From: Lotus japonicus
Taxonomy: Eukaryota > Streptophyta > Magnoliopsida > Fabales > Fabaceae
Length of the DNA stretch: 64,000 bases
Assembly (NCBI RefSeq): GCF_012489685.1
Contig: NC_080046.1
Span: 26,418,223 to 26,482,222, forward strand
Direction: 5' to 3'
Part shown: piece by piece, positions 44,873 to 55,947 of the stretch
Position numbering within the stretch: the stretch's first letter is position 1
How the letters are laid out: every line of letters begins with the position of its first letter
Translations under genes and position numbers: made by a program
Notes under the pieces: model-generated
Database searches by the model: none
The model's input: the letters and a program-made list of their open reading frames with translations, nothing else
Told to the model about the DNA's origin: nothing

Positions 44873-46764
44873 CTAATGGTTTTCTCCCTCTCCTTCTTTG
44901 CGGTTGACATTTTCTTCTTCATTCTTTTCTTCTTCTTCTTCTTCTTCTCCTTTCCCATCCGCGTTATCCGGGCTGATCAGTTTTCCATCAACAATACGAG
45001 CATAAGGGTTTGCACCCTCCAAGTTGACCGCCAGGTCAGGATTGAGAAAGGAGATTTGATTTAGTGCTTTGGCGAAGCCAGCCTCAAATTGATCCAAAAC
45101 AGAACATTGCAATTCAGCAATTTCTGTTTTCATTTTAGAATTCTCATCCAGGGTTTGGTTATGAACAGTAGTTATTTGGGCGAGGTCAGCTTTCACTTTG
45201 TCATTTTCCTCAGTTAATGTCTGAACAGAAGCTTTGTGATTTTCAGCAGTCTTCTTCGCATCCTCAATCTCTACAGCCAAATCAGCAGCCTTTTTCTCAT
45301 TCGCTTTGTTGGATTTATCTAACAACTTCAACGTTGCTTTCAGCTTCCCAATTTCTTTTTCTTTTTCTTTAACAAGTTTGGCATTGGTGAGGCCATCGAA
45401 TCCATTAGATTCTAGGTCAATCATCTTGGCGACTGCAGCAATTTCTAAGCCTTTGGTCATCATAGCTTGGCAGGCCTCTTTTAAACCCATCTTCCTCATC
45501 TTCTCATGGTCAGCTTCAAAAACCAAGTTTGTCTCCACCAGAGAGTTGAAATCTATCTTTGAATCCCAAAGTGAAGTTACTTCAGTGGAGGTCAGTTCTT
45601 CAAACTCCTTCAGCAAGTTCTTCCAGCAAATAGGCGGAGCGCTTGATGAGCAGCCTTTATTCGCCCCTGGCGAATCATTTCTGTTCATAAATTGCTCTAA
45701 GGAAGTCTGGTTCGAAGCTTTGTTCTTCTGAGAGGCAGGTTCTTCAGTCTTTTTTTTTTCTTGGCGGGGCGACCAACTTCTGTGCCAGAATGGCTGGTGT
45801 CTTGGTCGGCAACAGACTTTGAAGGATTCCTTTTTTCACGGGCGGCCTGTTGTTCACGGCGAAAGCGGAGGAGATCTTCTTCAGTAAGGCGAGCCATTTT
45901 ACCTGCAGTAGTATAGTGGTGTTAGAATATAAGAAGATTTTAATATAAAGTGGAAAGGTAAAATGCATAATGAGATGCCTTACCAATGTATTTACCCACT
46001 TCATTCTTAGAAAGGGCGGCCATAAAATCTGCAAGGTTCAATCCTAAGCCAGATAAAAGTTGGCAATCTACTAATTCTGATTCAGTCAAGGCATCCTCGG
46101 AAATTTTGATGATGCCTTCATATTGGTTCGTCCAGTAGAACGGAAATCGGGGACTCCCGTCATCAAAGTAAAAAATATCTTTACAGGGTTCTGATTCACG
46201 GAGTTTGAAAAATTTTCCTTTGAAGTGTTTATAGTGACTTTTGAATAAAGTGAATAGCCCTAAACCCCTAGCAGTAGCAAGCGAAACGTATTCACCTCTA
46301 ACGTTTCGCCCACATGTCTCAAAAAAGTAGAAAAACTTATTACTGGTGGGTTCAATTTTTAGAGTTAGGCATAAAATTTCAAAGGCTTTTAGATACGCCC
46401 AAGCATTGCCATGAAGTTGGGTAGGAGCTACATTCAGAAGGGTTAAAACGGAACAGGTGAAATCAGAGAAAGGCAGAGTATACTTCAAATCGGAAAATAA
46501 GTTTTCAAAGAGATAGGTGAAGTTTCGCCCCTGATTATCTGGTCCCCCAAAACAACACGGCTCATCAGGGGCGCAGGGAATTATGTCCAAATGTGCATCT
46601 AGGCCATCTTTCCTAAAGTTGTATTTAGTGACTAAATCTATAATAGCTTTTGGAGTAGAGTATTTAGAGAATTGTTTTTTGATTTTACTAGCCACCCATA
46701 GGGAATCGGCAATAGGTGGAACACTAGGAGTAGAAGCCTCTTTACGGGTGCGTTTAGAAACCAT
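44873..46764 (-). CDS. Antisense gene of the Tat element, spliced, one frameshift
   Basis: Runs opposite to gag-pol. Exon 1 is ATG 46764 to 45984; an 81-bp intron (45983 to 45903; donor GTAAGG, acceptor TACTGCAG) rejoins the frame at 45902 as G-K-M-A-R-L. The frame breaks in an A10 tract (about 45751-45761, lysine codons) and continues shifted to the stop at 44873; with that shift the product is about 600 residues. The N-terminal 240 residues resemble the 'putative gypsy type transposon' domain (PF04195-like) known from antisense extra ORFs of Tat/Grande elements. The C-terminal 200 residues (45500-44960) are a K/E-rich coiled coil ending in an acidic E-run. The A10 tract may reflect slippage, mutation or an assembly error. 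Confidence 0.75.
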
Positions 46765-46776
46765 TTTCAAAGTGTC

Positions 46777-46960
46777 CTGAAAGTGAAAGGTTTAGAAGTA
46801 AGATGAAGAAGGAATAGAGTATAAGTTTTTAGTTTACAATGCAAGGTTTATGAAGTGTTTCTGGGTAGAGAAAGAGTTATGGGTATCAAAAATAGAAACT
46901 TTTATGCGCAAGTTCATGTGAAAGTATGAAATAAAGAAGAAAAGGGAAGAAGATTGTTAC
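46777..46960 (-). other. Candidate 5'-UTR intron of the antisense gene
   Basis: On the minus strand TCTCTCAG|GTAACA (donor at 46960) and CACTTTCAG|GACAC (acceptor at 46777) bound 184 bp lying just upstream of the ATG at 46764. Both sites fit plant consensus. Inferred from sequence only. Confidence 0.5.
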
Positions 46961-47134
46961 CTGAGAGAAAGTTTGGAACTTCAAGGACTCTGCTGGGTTG
47001 GTTGATGACGAACGCAGGAAATAGGAAAGCGGGTTTGGCAGAGAAGAAGCAGTATGTGGGTTTGTGTTTTACTTGAAAAGAATGTTGGTAGTAAGGAATT
47101 GCAGGTAAGTGTTGAGAGGGGTAAAATAGGGGGC

Positions 47135-47142
47135 TTTATATA
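47135..47142 (-). promoter_or_regulatory. TATA box of the Tat antisense gene
   Basis: TATATAAA on the minus strand in the context CTCTATATAAAGCCCCC. It predicts transcription start near 47110, 350 bp before the ATG, with the candidate intron in the leader. Confidence 0.6.
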
Positions 47143-47780
47143 GAGAAGGAAGGAGGATGAAAGGGTGAGATGAAAAGGTACATTAATTACCAGATGAGTG
47201 AACACGTGCTTACATTTGGGTATTCAAGAGTCAAGTTTGATGTTCATATTAAAAGAGGACACGTCGATCAAGGATTTGAATTTGAACGGACGTGATTCAT
47301 TGAAAAGGCCAAGTGGAAAGGACATTTTAGTCCGGCAATCATGACGTTCCAGGAGTCGCTGGAACGGTACAACTTTTTGTGTTTGAATTCATTTTATGTG
47401 CTTTTAATCGCATTTATTTTTTATGATGGTAATCATGTTGGTGGGATTTAAAGACGCGGTAATGCTGCGGCTCAAGTTCCAAAATATTTGTGGATATCTG
47501 TTGATGTAATTGTAGCAGGAAAAGCAATGATGATTCTTTCCACAGTCAGGGCGTAGCAGGTAATAGGCTCAGAGATTTGACAGGTTAGGTTGAACACGCA
47601 AGAAAAGAAGAAGGGGAAAGAGCTGGTTTGACGTGGTTATTATTATTATTTACTTTTACTCAAATGAACACATGTTATGATTTACACGCCCATTCTAATT
47701 GCATCATGAGGGCTTTAATGGTTGAGGGCTTATTAAAGACACTTTCGCCTTATACTAAGCCTCAATGTCTTGAGGGCTTG
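47143..47780 (+). other. Region between the antisense promoter and the Tat 3' LTR
   Basis: No ORF. It should hold upstream elements of the antisense promoter and, just before 47781, the plus-strand primer; the purine run there (CTTGAGGGCTTG) is weak. Confidence 0.45.
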
Positions 47781-48006
47781 TGGTATGGTATGGGCTGATC
47801 AATATGTATATTACTTAGGCTGACCGAATCATGTATTAGATGGGCCGGGTAACCCATGATCCAACCGGATCAAAACCCAACTATAAATAAAGAAGGACCG
47901 CCCAAGCGGCGGGGATCCTATCATTTTCACGCATTTTACTCACTTTGTTTAGTCTCGCTTGCTCTCGATATTGGTTAGCCTTAGTCTGCGGTTCCATACC
48001 GGAACA
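47781..48006 (+). repeat. 3' LTR of the Tat element (226 bp)
   Basis: Identical by eye to 38278-38503. Confidence 0.93.
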
Positions 48007-48011
48007 GTGAT

Positions 48012-48665
48012 TATGTATTTATTCACTCTTGAAAAAAGATAATGACGCAGCTTGGTCTTGACTTAAATTTAGACTTACTGTTTATACTTTTTTGGAGACC
48101 TCTAGGAAGCACAAGTTTTTTCTTGTGTAACCTTACGCAAAGGTGGGTTCTCCTCTTATCTGGTAATAATATTTATTTTTAATATTTGATCGTGGTTCAT
48201 AGAGGCGTGATCAAATATGTAGTCTCCCCTCTACCTCTCTTCTTTAAATCTTATTATGGAGCACATTTGTTGATGATTGCTAAGTTACATAATCATTTGA
48301 GAAATTTTTTATAGGGGAAAATGAGGAGAAAATTAAACTAAAGTATCACTTTTTTAGTTGAAGGGTGGGTTAGCCATTAGAAATTTGGAGAAGTTTGATA
48401 ATGCTTTACTGTGGAAATAGCGGTGGCAGTTATTGCCTAAGAAAGACACTTTGTGGGGTAAGTTGATAGGTGCGAGGTATGGTGTTATAGTGGTTTTAGT
48501 GATAAGGAAGTTTTTTTGTCATTGTGGTGGAGGGATTATGGGAGGGCGTCTATTACTTCTTAAATTTGGACTTATTGGTTATACTTTTTCGGAGACCTGC
48601 TAGGAAGCACAAGTTTTTTCTTGTGTAACTTTACACAAACTTACCTGGTAATATTATTTATTTTT
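48012..48665 (+). pseudogene. Second LINE fragment between direct repeats
   Basis: 48190-48560 is a diverged copy of the LINE RT stretch at about 36640-37500 (shared 'gggtgggttagccattag', 'aaatagcggtggcag', 'gggagggcgtctattac') and lacks the hAT MITE. It is bracketed by direct repeats of about 100 bp (48060-48180 and 48558-48665; shared 'aggaagcacaagttttttc'). Reading frames are broken. Confidence 0.65.
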
Positions 48666-48839
48666 AATCCAAAAAAATAAAATAAATATAGTTTTTTAAC
48701 ATGTTTCTTAAAAAATATTTATTGTTCATCATCTTCAACATTTTGTCATCACCCAACCTCCAGGAAAAAAAACCATCAATTCTCATAAAAATCCTAAATA
48801 TTACTTATGTTACTTCTTTCTATTTATAAGTTACTTTTA

Positions 48840-49030
48840 CCTTTTTTTTTGTCCTTTGGTCACCAGTCTTTACGGGGGAAAAGGGTCTAACGTGACTAAC
48901 TGGCTCGGGATACAGTAGTGATGTCTCTGACCACAAATGTTTTTTTTTTTTTTACCTCAGAGGGAATCAAACCCGGGCCAAAAGCCTAGGTGAAATCCCT
49001 TAAGAAAATGCACATTCACCACTTGTATTT
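48840..49030 (-). mobile_element. Possible SINE on the minus strand
   Basis: Read on the minus strand: a box A-like AGTGGTGAATGTGC (about 49025), a box B-like GGTTTGATTCCC (near 48970), an A-run, then a 100-bp body ending in a second A-run at 48840-48850. Each box has a mismatch to consensus and no clear TSD was found. Confidence 0.4.
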
Positions 49031-49364
49031 AAATTAATTTTTAAAATTCTAAAAAAGCAATATTAAGATAAATTTATAAAATAACTTATATTTATTAAAA
49101 AATCATAAAATATGATCAATAAATAAGAACAGAGAAATAACATTAAAGAAAATTACACTCACCGTTCGGTAAGGTCACAACAACATAACTAATTCACGTT
49201 GACCGGAGAGTAATGATATACTCACCCCCTCACTTTCTCTTCCATTTCTTATCCACTCATTTTTTTTTCTATTTCTCTTTACATTTTCTATCACACCACA
49301 TGTCATATCACTTACACATCTAAAAGAGGTGAAGGTGAAAATAGATGGGGTACCAAACATTATT
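49031..49364. other. AT-rich spacer
   Basis: No gene seen. AACATTATT (49356-49364) is the TSD of the next element. Confidence 0.4.
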
Positions 49365-49629
49365 GGCTAAAAAGCACTTTTGGCCCCTGATGTTTTAAGT
49401 TTGTGCAAATTCTGCCCCTACTCTATTTTTGTCGACGTTTCTACCCCTCATGTTTTCAAACAGTGCAGCGTCTACCCCTCATGTTTTCAAATAGTGCACC
49501 GTCTACCCCTCCGTGAGGGGTAGACGGTGCACTGTTTGAAAACATGAGGGGTAGAAACATCTACAAAAATAGATAGGGGCAGAATTTGCACAAACTTAAA
49601 ACATCAGGGGCCAAAAATGCTTTTTAGCC
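49365..49629. mobile_element. Fold-back MITE (265 bp), 9-bp TSD
   Basis: Almost the whole element is one inverted repeat: GGCTAAAAAGCACTTTTGGC at the left and its near-complement at the right, meeting near 49505. The TSD AACATTATT (49356-49364 and 49630-49638) is perfect and 9 bp long, which points to the Mutator superfamily. A short unit ('ctacccctcatgttttcaaa') is also directly repeated in the left arm. Confidence 0.85.
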
Positions 49630-49887
49630 AACATTATTCTTCACTGAATCAAAGATTAACATGTGCCCATATTATTAAACTCGGAGCCATTGTAAGAGTT
49701 TATGTACAGTTATAATTACAAAAATTATACAATCTTCATGATTATTCCATCTCCTCCTCCCCCACCCCGATTAAAAAAATTAGAATATATAAAAAAAGAT
49801 ATAAGCTACAAAAATTTCCATTTTTTTTTTGTTGTAGTTCCATGTGTTCTTATGGTTTATTCTCTATATATTTTTTGTGAAATTTAC

Positions 49888-52445
49888 TCAAGCTTCTTGG
49901 CCTGGGGAAGATAGATCTAGAGGAAAACACGTGTCATCGCCACCTGTGTTCCATAGAAAATGAGCATAGTTTGCAGCGTAGTATGTGTTGTTTGGTTCAG
50001 CAGAAATGGCCTCCAAATATGTCTCCTCTGCACCCCACAAATCGTTCTTCACTTTCCAAAGAAACGTTGCGTATTTACTATACGCCTCTGCATCTGGTGG
50101 CTCCACCTCTATTGCTCTCTTGAAGTACTCCTCTGCCCTGGAACAACAACCCAATTTGTCAACACCAATTACCACACCAACCACATTTCACATGATGCAA
50201 ACTGCGACTCTCTACAACTTGTAAAAAGATCTACCTCTTTTTTTCATTTATAACTAGTATAAATTAATTAATGTCATTTTCATTTTAATTTGACACTAGA
50301 AAGTTGAAGTCAACACGATTACGTGTAGATCTTTCTTATAAACGCACGCGGATGTCACGTGCGGAGAACGATGTATCTTGCTCATCATGAACCAGTGGTG
50401 CAGGCAAACTACACCACAGACTCCACTATCAAGGTTCAATTCGACAAAAAGGGTATTGTTTTTTTCCTCATTTTGGTTAGATCTTCCAAGGCGATAACCA
50501 TCTTCGCCAGCTGAATTGGCATATTCTTTCCCTGTATAGGAGATCCCACCAAATATCTTCCGGCCAAATTGAAAGTGTTGGTATTTGAAACTGTTGGACG
50601 TAAACAAATTCGTGTCTCAACTTTGAAAAAACCCTTGTGATTGCTATTCCATTCCAGATTGTGTAAAATATCGGTCAAATTAGTAACTGTTGTTCAGTAT
50701 AATTAGTTTCTGACCGATGTTTTACACAATCAGGACAAGTGAAAGTTATTTCCATCTTCAAAAGACGAACTCCCCGTCCAACACTGTCAATGACGAATTT
50801 GATAATTCGAAGATAGGAAACAATTTTTTGGTAATATACTAAATTAGTTGCATTGAGTAAGAAATGATCTGAAAATCATAAACTAATGACATATGACGAA
50901 AGGGGTTAGAACTCACAAGTTGTTAATTGAAGTTCAAGAAATCAGAAAGCTACCAAAATTGGGAATTAAAATGAGATTAACAGAGAATCTTAAGAAAGTG
51001 GAAGACGTCAACATATTCATTCAAACGCACCTGTCATTATCGTGAGCAACAACGTAGAGAAACTGAGCATAGTTGGCAAGCAGAAGAGCATTGTTGGGTT
51101 CCTGAGACAACCCCGTTTGGTAAACGAGCTCTGTTCTCAAATACTCAGCATAATCATCGGATTCGATCTTTGCAGAAAACGGTGAAACGAACCGTTTCAT
51201 GGTGTCGTGATCCAGATCCACCACCTCCATGCTCGATGAAGCTTCCTCCACCATGGAGTTCCATAGCTGAACCTCTTCTTCCTCTGACACCGACTCTGTT
51301 TCCCCTGTTTTGTAAGCCTGTGAGGTCCCAGCACCGCCACCTCCGGGGATAACCGCTCCGTGCCGGGAGTCTGACCGGTCAAACCTCCCGTCCCCGTCGG
51401 TGCCATGAGCCGCCGGCCTGACCTTCCCGCCGCCGCCATTGCCGCCGCCGACGGAGGTTGTTTTATTCCCGTTTGTAACAGAGAATGTTTTGATGGCAGA
51501 GGAGTCGAATTTGCGATACTGGGTTTGATTCTCGTGGCTCAGAACCTCTGCTACCTCAGCCTGCGGTGCGACGGCGGCGAGGGCGGCGCTGTTTCCCATT
51601 GAGTGAACTGTGAAATTGGCGAGGAGAATCATCACATACACCATGAGAGTTGGGGTCTGAGAGAACACTTGCTGGAAGAGCCAAACGAAAGACGCGTGCA
51701 TTTCGTTCTGCACTCTCTGCAGAATCCCTTGAAGGTCTACGAAAAACAGAACCTCCCTCATCTGCAAGGTGAAGCTGTGAAGCTCTCTGATGATGAACAC
51801 CATGGAAGAGAAAGCCTTCTTCACAGAGCAGCATGCTGATTCCCCTGCCTCTCTGAACCCATCTTTCAGCTGGAGCTTCTTCTTGATGATTCTGAGAGAA
51901 AACGGAAGCTCCACACTCTTCGCTTTCCACTCGATGATTTTCGGTATTATCTCCTCTCCGGCGGTCCACGGCGGCTCAAACTCCGTCGCGAAGTTCACCG
52001 ATGAAGAGGAAGGTAGCTCCTCGCCGGAGGAGTTCGAAGAGAAGGTTTCTGTACTCGAACTCGAACTCGCTGCATCGGTGTCATCGGAGAGCTGGAACCT
52101 GAGAGCTAAATTCTCGATCTTCTTGGCAAATTCCTCATCGGAGAAGGAGAAGGATGACTCAAAGCTTGCGCTGCAGGTTCTGGTTATGGTTCCCCCTCTG
52201 CGAGTGGGAACTGGGTAGTGGTCAAACGATCTAGACCGGTGAAGAAGCTGCTGCGTCGATCGGAGGAGACTCGAGCGGTGCTGGACAAATCTGCAAACTA
52301 GAGAATCCACCGCTCCACCACCTCCTCCATTGTTGCGGGTTCGTGATTTGGAAGAGGGAGATGAAATTGCAGAAGCTAGAGCTTGTGATGAAGATGGAGA
52401 ATGAGGTAGAACTGGTTGTGACAATTGCAAAACCTTCAATCCCAT
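49888..52445 (-). CDS. TPR-like superfamily protein, two coding exons (554 aa)
   Basis: The only ordinary host gene seen. Exon 1 is ATG 52445 to 51031; intron 51030 to 50138 (donor CAG|GTGCGT, acceptor TTCCAG|GG); exon 2 is 50137 to 49888. The junction is in frame and rebuilds a tetratricopeptide array: LLANYAQFLYVV before it, then AEEYFKRAIEVEPPDAEAY and AEETYLEAISAEPNNTYY after it, so at least two to three TPRs make the last 130 residues. Residues 1-150 are S-rich and low-complexity; about 200-300 has hydrophobic helices (VYVMILLANFTV), possibly a membrane segment; 330-370 is G-rich. The layout matches plant TPR-like proteins of unknown function. The stretch upstream of 52445 in frame begins with TTG, so 52445 is the first ATG. 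Confidence 0.85.
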
Positions 52446-52642
52446 GATGATGTTTTTGATGATGTTGTTCAAAAATTGAACAAGAAGGGAATATGAACAA
52501 GAAGAAGAAGAAGAAGAAGAATGAAGAACAGAGATCCCAAAAAGTTGGAGATTTCAATAGAGTTGAGAGAGGGAAAAGTGTGAAGTGGGAAAGAGAGGAA
52601 CCACCCCTTTTGAAACCTTTGTTCCTTTTAGCCCACTCCAAC

Positions 52643-52885
52643 CTGCAAAATCAACCAAGCAGATTCATTGAAAAAAGGCACACATGAGAAAGAAAATTGA
52701 AAGAAACATGAACCTAAAAATTCACTTTATCGAAAAACAAGTCAATTGTAAGTGATTAGAATTAAACAAACCGATGAAAAATGATTACAATTGCCACAAA
52801 AATCGGATCGGAGAATGAAACTTTCGAGGAAAATGAGATCCAAGAGAATGGAAGTGGAAGTTAGATTTACTATTAATTAACTTAC
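52643..52885 (-). other. Candidate 5'-UTR intron of the TPR gene
   Basis: Minus strand ACACAA|GTAAGTTAATT (donor at 52885) and GATTTTGCAG|GTTGG (acceptor at 52643). The interior is AT-rich, whereas the sequence on either side is richer in G/C. Upstream, a minus-strand TATATATA near 53042-53035 is a plausible TATA box. Confidence 0.5.
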
Positions 52886-53034
52886 TTGTGTAACGGAGAA
52901 GGAGGCGGTTTTTGTCGTATTAATCGCAGGCGGTGAGTGCTTTCCGACGAGGGTGGTGGCGGCGAAGTGCAATGGGGTGTTTGCAACTTCGGTTTATATG
53001 ACTTCAAAGGTTGCAAAGGGTAGAGGGTGAGATG

Positions 53035-53042
53035 TATATATA
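53035..53042 (-). promoter_or_regulatory. TATA box of the TPR gene
   Basis: Minus-strand CTATATATACATC about 590 bp upstream of the ATG; with the 243-bp leader intron removed the 5' UTR would be about 320 nt. Confidence 0.5.
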
Positions 53043-53391
53043 GGCGAAGGCGAATTGAGAGGGGGAAAATATCAGTAGGTCCGAACCGGTTGCGACGGTA
53101 TGGGGGGTCCCACCGTATTCAATACGGACCGTCATGGTGTGTTACAGCTGCTTCAGGTTGCCGGTTGTTGTGTGGGCCCGCGTTGGTCCTTGTTCATGCT
53201 CCCCACTACTACAGTGTTTTTGTTTTTATTCGTTTGTTAATTTAATGGTGAGGTAGCGGAAGATTTATTAATTAGATTTAATTAATAAAGTCTTGAGCAC
53301 ATGGTCTTTTGGTTTTAGTTACAATTATTACAATTATTTTCATGTTAAAAGTTGCGATTATGACTTGGATACTTTAACCATTTAACCATTT

Positions 53392-53818
53392 GGGAGGCGT
53401 TTGTTTCAAGATTTGAAAAGAGATTCCCGAAAATATGAAGGTTGGAAATGAGCATTCCTGCGTTTGTTACAAGATTAGAAACTATGATTCCTGGGTATCA
53501 ATCATTTCCGGAAATAAAATAACTTCCACAATTTTCATGATTTCCTTCATATTAATTCTCATGAAAAAGGTTGGGAATCTTACATTCCCATGAGAAAGAT
53601 AATGTAACTTCCCACTTCTCCCACAATTTATCATTTTTTCCACTATTTTTAAGTTTTTTTAATTTTTAAATTAAGAAAATTTTAAAATGTTCCCGGGAAT
53701 ACTAAATACTTACCAAACACATTTATAAAATTTATCCAGGAATAACATACCCGTTAATCATATTCCTGGGAATAACATTCCCGAGAATGTGAACTCAAAC
53801 CTTGTAACAAACGCTCCC
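53392..53818. mobile_element. MITE with GGGAGCGTTTGTT ends (427 bp)
   Basis: The left end GGGAGGCGTTTGTTTCAAG and the right end read inversely (GGGAGCGTTTGTTACAAGG) are imperfect terminal inverted repeats. The interior repeats 'attcccgggaat'-type palindromes. The 3-bp flanks TTT and TTA would suit a PIF/Harbinger-type TSD with one mismatch. No ORF. Confidence 0.6.
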
Positions 53819-55106
53819 TTAGTAGTACCCTTTCTCGACCAATTGAAAGGTTTCAAATCATATGATAATCCACTTTTTCAATTCAAACCTATAAATCATA
53901 ATTATTAATTAATGTTTAAAATTATATTAATTAACAAAACTAATACATAAAAGGAAAAAAAAAAACTTATATTATGCACCTTATAACCATTACATTAAGT
54001 TTTCCACTCAATCAATGAAAAATATATTTTATTTCTAAAAATAAATATCATTCATTGAAAAAATTATTAAAATAATAAATTATACATGTATCGTAAAAAT
54101 ATCTATTAGTTGAGCATGTTTTTCAACAACATTTACATTTATACACTAGTGATTTGTGATGTTGATGAGTGTCTATCAATCTTTTTAATTTTTTAGTTGA
54201 TGATTATAATTTAATTTGATATCTTGTTTTTTAAAAAATATTATCACTATCCTAGAGACAACTTTCAAATTAAAAAAAAAAATCTAGCTAATTAATAAGT
54301 TTTTAATTTATGAGGCACCCATAGACACATGTTTAAATTGGTGTCTTTGGATTTTTTCTTTGAATCTTGTCTTTGGATGTTAAATTCAAGAAATAATGCA
54401 ATAAAGTTTTTATATTATATTATAGTAAGTTTATGGATTTTTTTTAACCTAAAAACATCTGATATGACATTTCATTTCATTTCATGTGAATTACGATTCA
54501 TTGTTAAATTCATAACATATGCATTATTTTGTTTGGAGAAGAGAAAAATGAATGAAAGAAAACACAGAATTTAGAAAATGAATTTGGTCTATATCTAGTC
54601 GAAATTCATTCCTCGGTCTCTAAGTTTAATTTTAGTGGGTTTGAAGATTTTGTACATTCTTAAACAGTTAGATTTTATTAAAAAAAACTGTTAGATTTTA
54701 AAATTATATAAGTACCTTAATCGTATCGATAATCGGTTAGACTTTTATATCCCTAGAGAAGAATCTAGTAAGGACACTTTTCATCCCACGCGGATTCTTT
54801 CACGGGAGCCAGAGGATGCGATCTGGCCGTTAACCTCTTCCCACGTGTTGAAGGATGTATTTATTTATTACATTTATGTGAAAATAATTGCCAAAAAGGG
54901 TGTGAAAATACCGTGATTCACCACCGACCCTTCCTTCCAGTGTCTTAAGGTTCAAGTGACACGTCCCCTTACCCTAAAAAATCATTGCCATTTTCTTCCT
55001 TTGTCCTCTCCTTCATTATAGGAGTTTGTTCCCAAATGAATACATACACCTCCCTTTAAGATATTTATTCACATTTGATATTTAAGGGAAGCATTATTAT
55101 AGTACT
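53819..55106. other. AT-rich intergenic region, no gene seen
   Basis: Long A/T tracts with no coding signal. A GC-richer patch at 54780-54960 containing CACGTG (54843-54848) could be promoter-like, but no gene follows it. Confidence 0.4.
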
Positions 55107-55947
55107 GATTTCTTCGGGTAAATGGTCACAATGGTCCCTGGAAGTTCCCACCGACTTCAGAATCGTCCCTGGATGAATTTAATTAGGCTCGCGGTCCCCA
55201 GAAGTTACAAAAAATAGTCATAGTAGTCCCTGACGTTAAAATCATATAACGTCCGTTAACCTTTTACTGACATGGAATTTTTTTTTCCCACAATCAATGC
55301 CTACGTGGAAATAGAAAATGTTCCCCCCTAAAATGAAAGATCCAAAAGAAGTCAAATTGGTCCCTAGGTATGTGTTGGATTCTGATTGGGTTAGAAGGAG
55401 GTCACATTGGTCCTTGTTACAATCTCCCTCCATTTTAGAAACTCCTACTATTCTCCATGAAAGCAGAACGTTGGTGAAGGTTGAGAGAGAGAGAAGAGGA
55501 AGAAGAACGACACTAGTTGGAAGCTTGGAAGCTCTCTTGCTCGCTGGTGTTGTGAAAAATCGCTCTGTCGCTCGCTGAGGAAGAAGAACGAAGGAGGGCG
55601 AACCCTTCGTTTGCAGCGTCAAGGTATGTCTCCCAAACCCCAAGTCCTTGCAATCTGCAGTTGAAAGTTCTTACCTTTATGCATGTTAACCCTAAATTTT
55701 GACACATCTGTACCTTGTCTGCGATTTTGAAGTTCAAGTTATGATTTTTATGGAAAAGACATGAATTTTTGTGGAAAAGATATGATTTTTATGGTTTATG
55801 TGGTTCTCTGAAGTTGGTATGTTGGTATATTAGAGTTGGGTTTGGGGTTTTATAAGGAATGAGATTGATTGTGGGTGTAAGATTGTGAAATTTTGAAACC
55901 CTTAAGATTGTGAAATTCTGAGATTTTATTTTGCTATTGTGGTGTAG

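Larger units (their letters stand above)
38278..48006 (+). mobile_element. Ty3/gypsy Tat-lineage element, very recent
   Basis: LTRs 38278-38503 and 47781-48006 (226 bp each) look identical base for base. TSD GTGAT (38273-38277 and 48007-48011) is perfect. A primer binding site TGGCGCCCACCGTGGGG starts at 38505. Order: gag-protease ORF, RT-RNase H-second RNase H-integrase ORF, 1.1 kb non-coding, an antisense gene, another 0.7 kb, 3' LTR. The second RNase H after the first is the hallmark of the Tat clade. All catalytic motifs are intact; the only visible defects are a frame shift between the two ORFs and one in the antisense gene. Confidence 0.93.

Noticed and set aside
51170..52218. Plus-strand ORFs opposite the TPR gene
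   Set aside because: They are shadows of exon 1 of the TPR gene, which has a spliced, domain-bearing frame.
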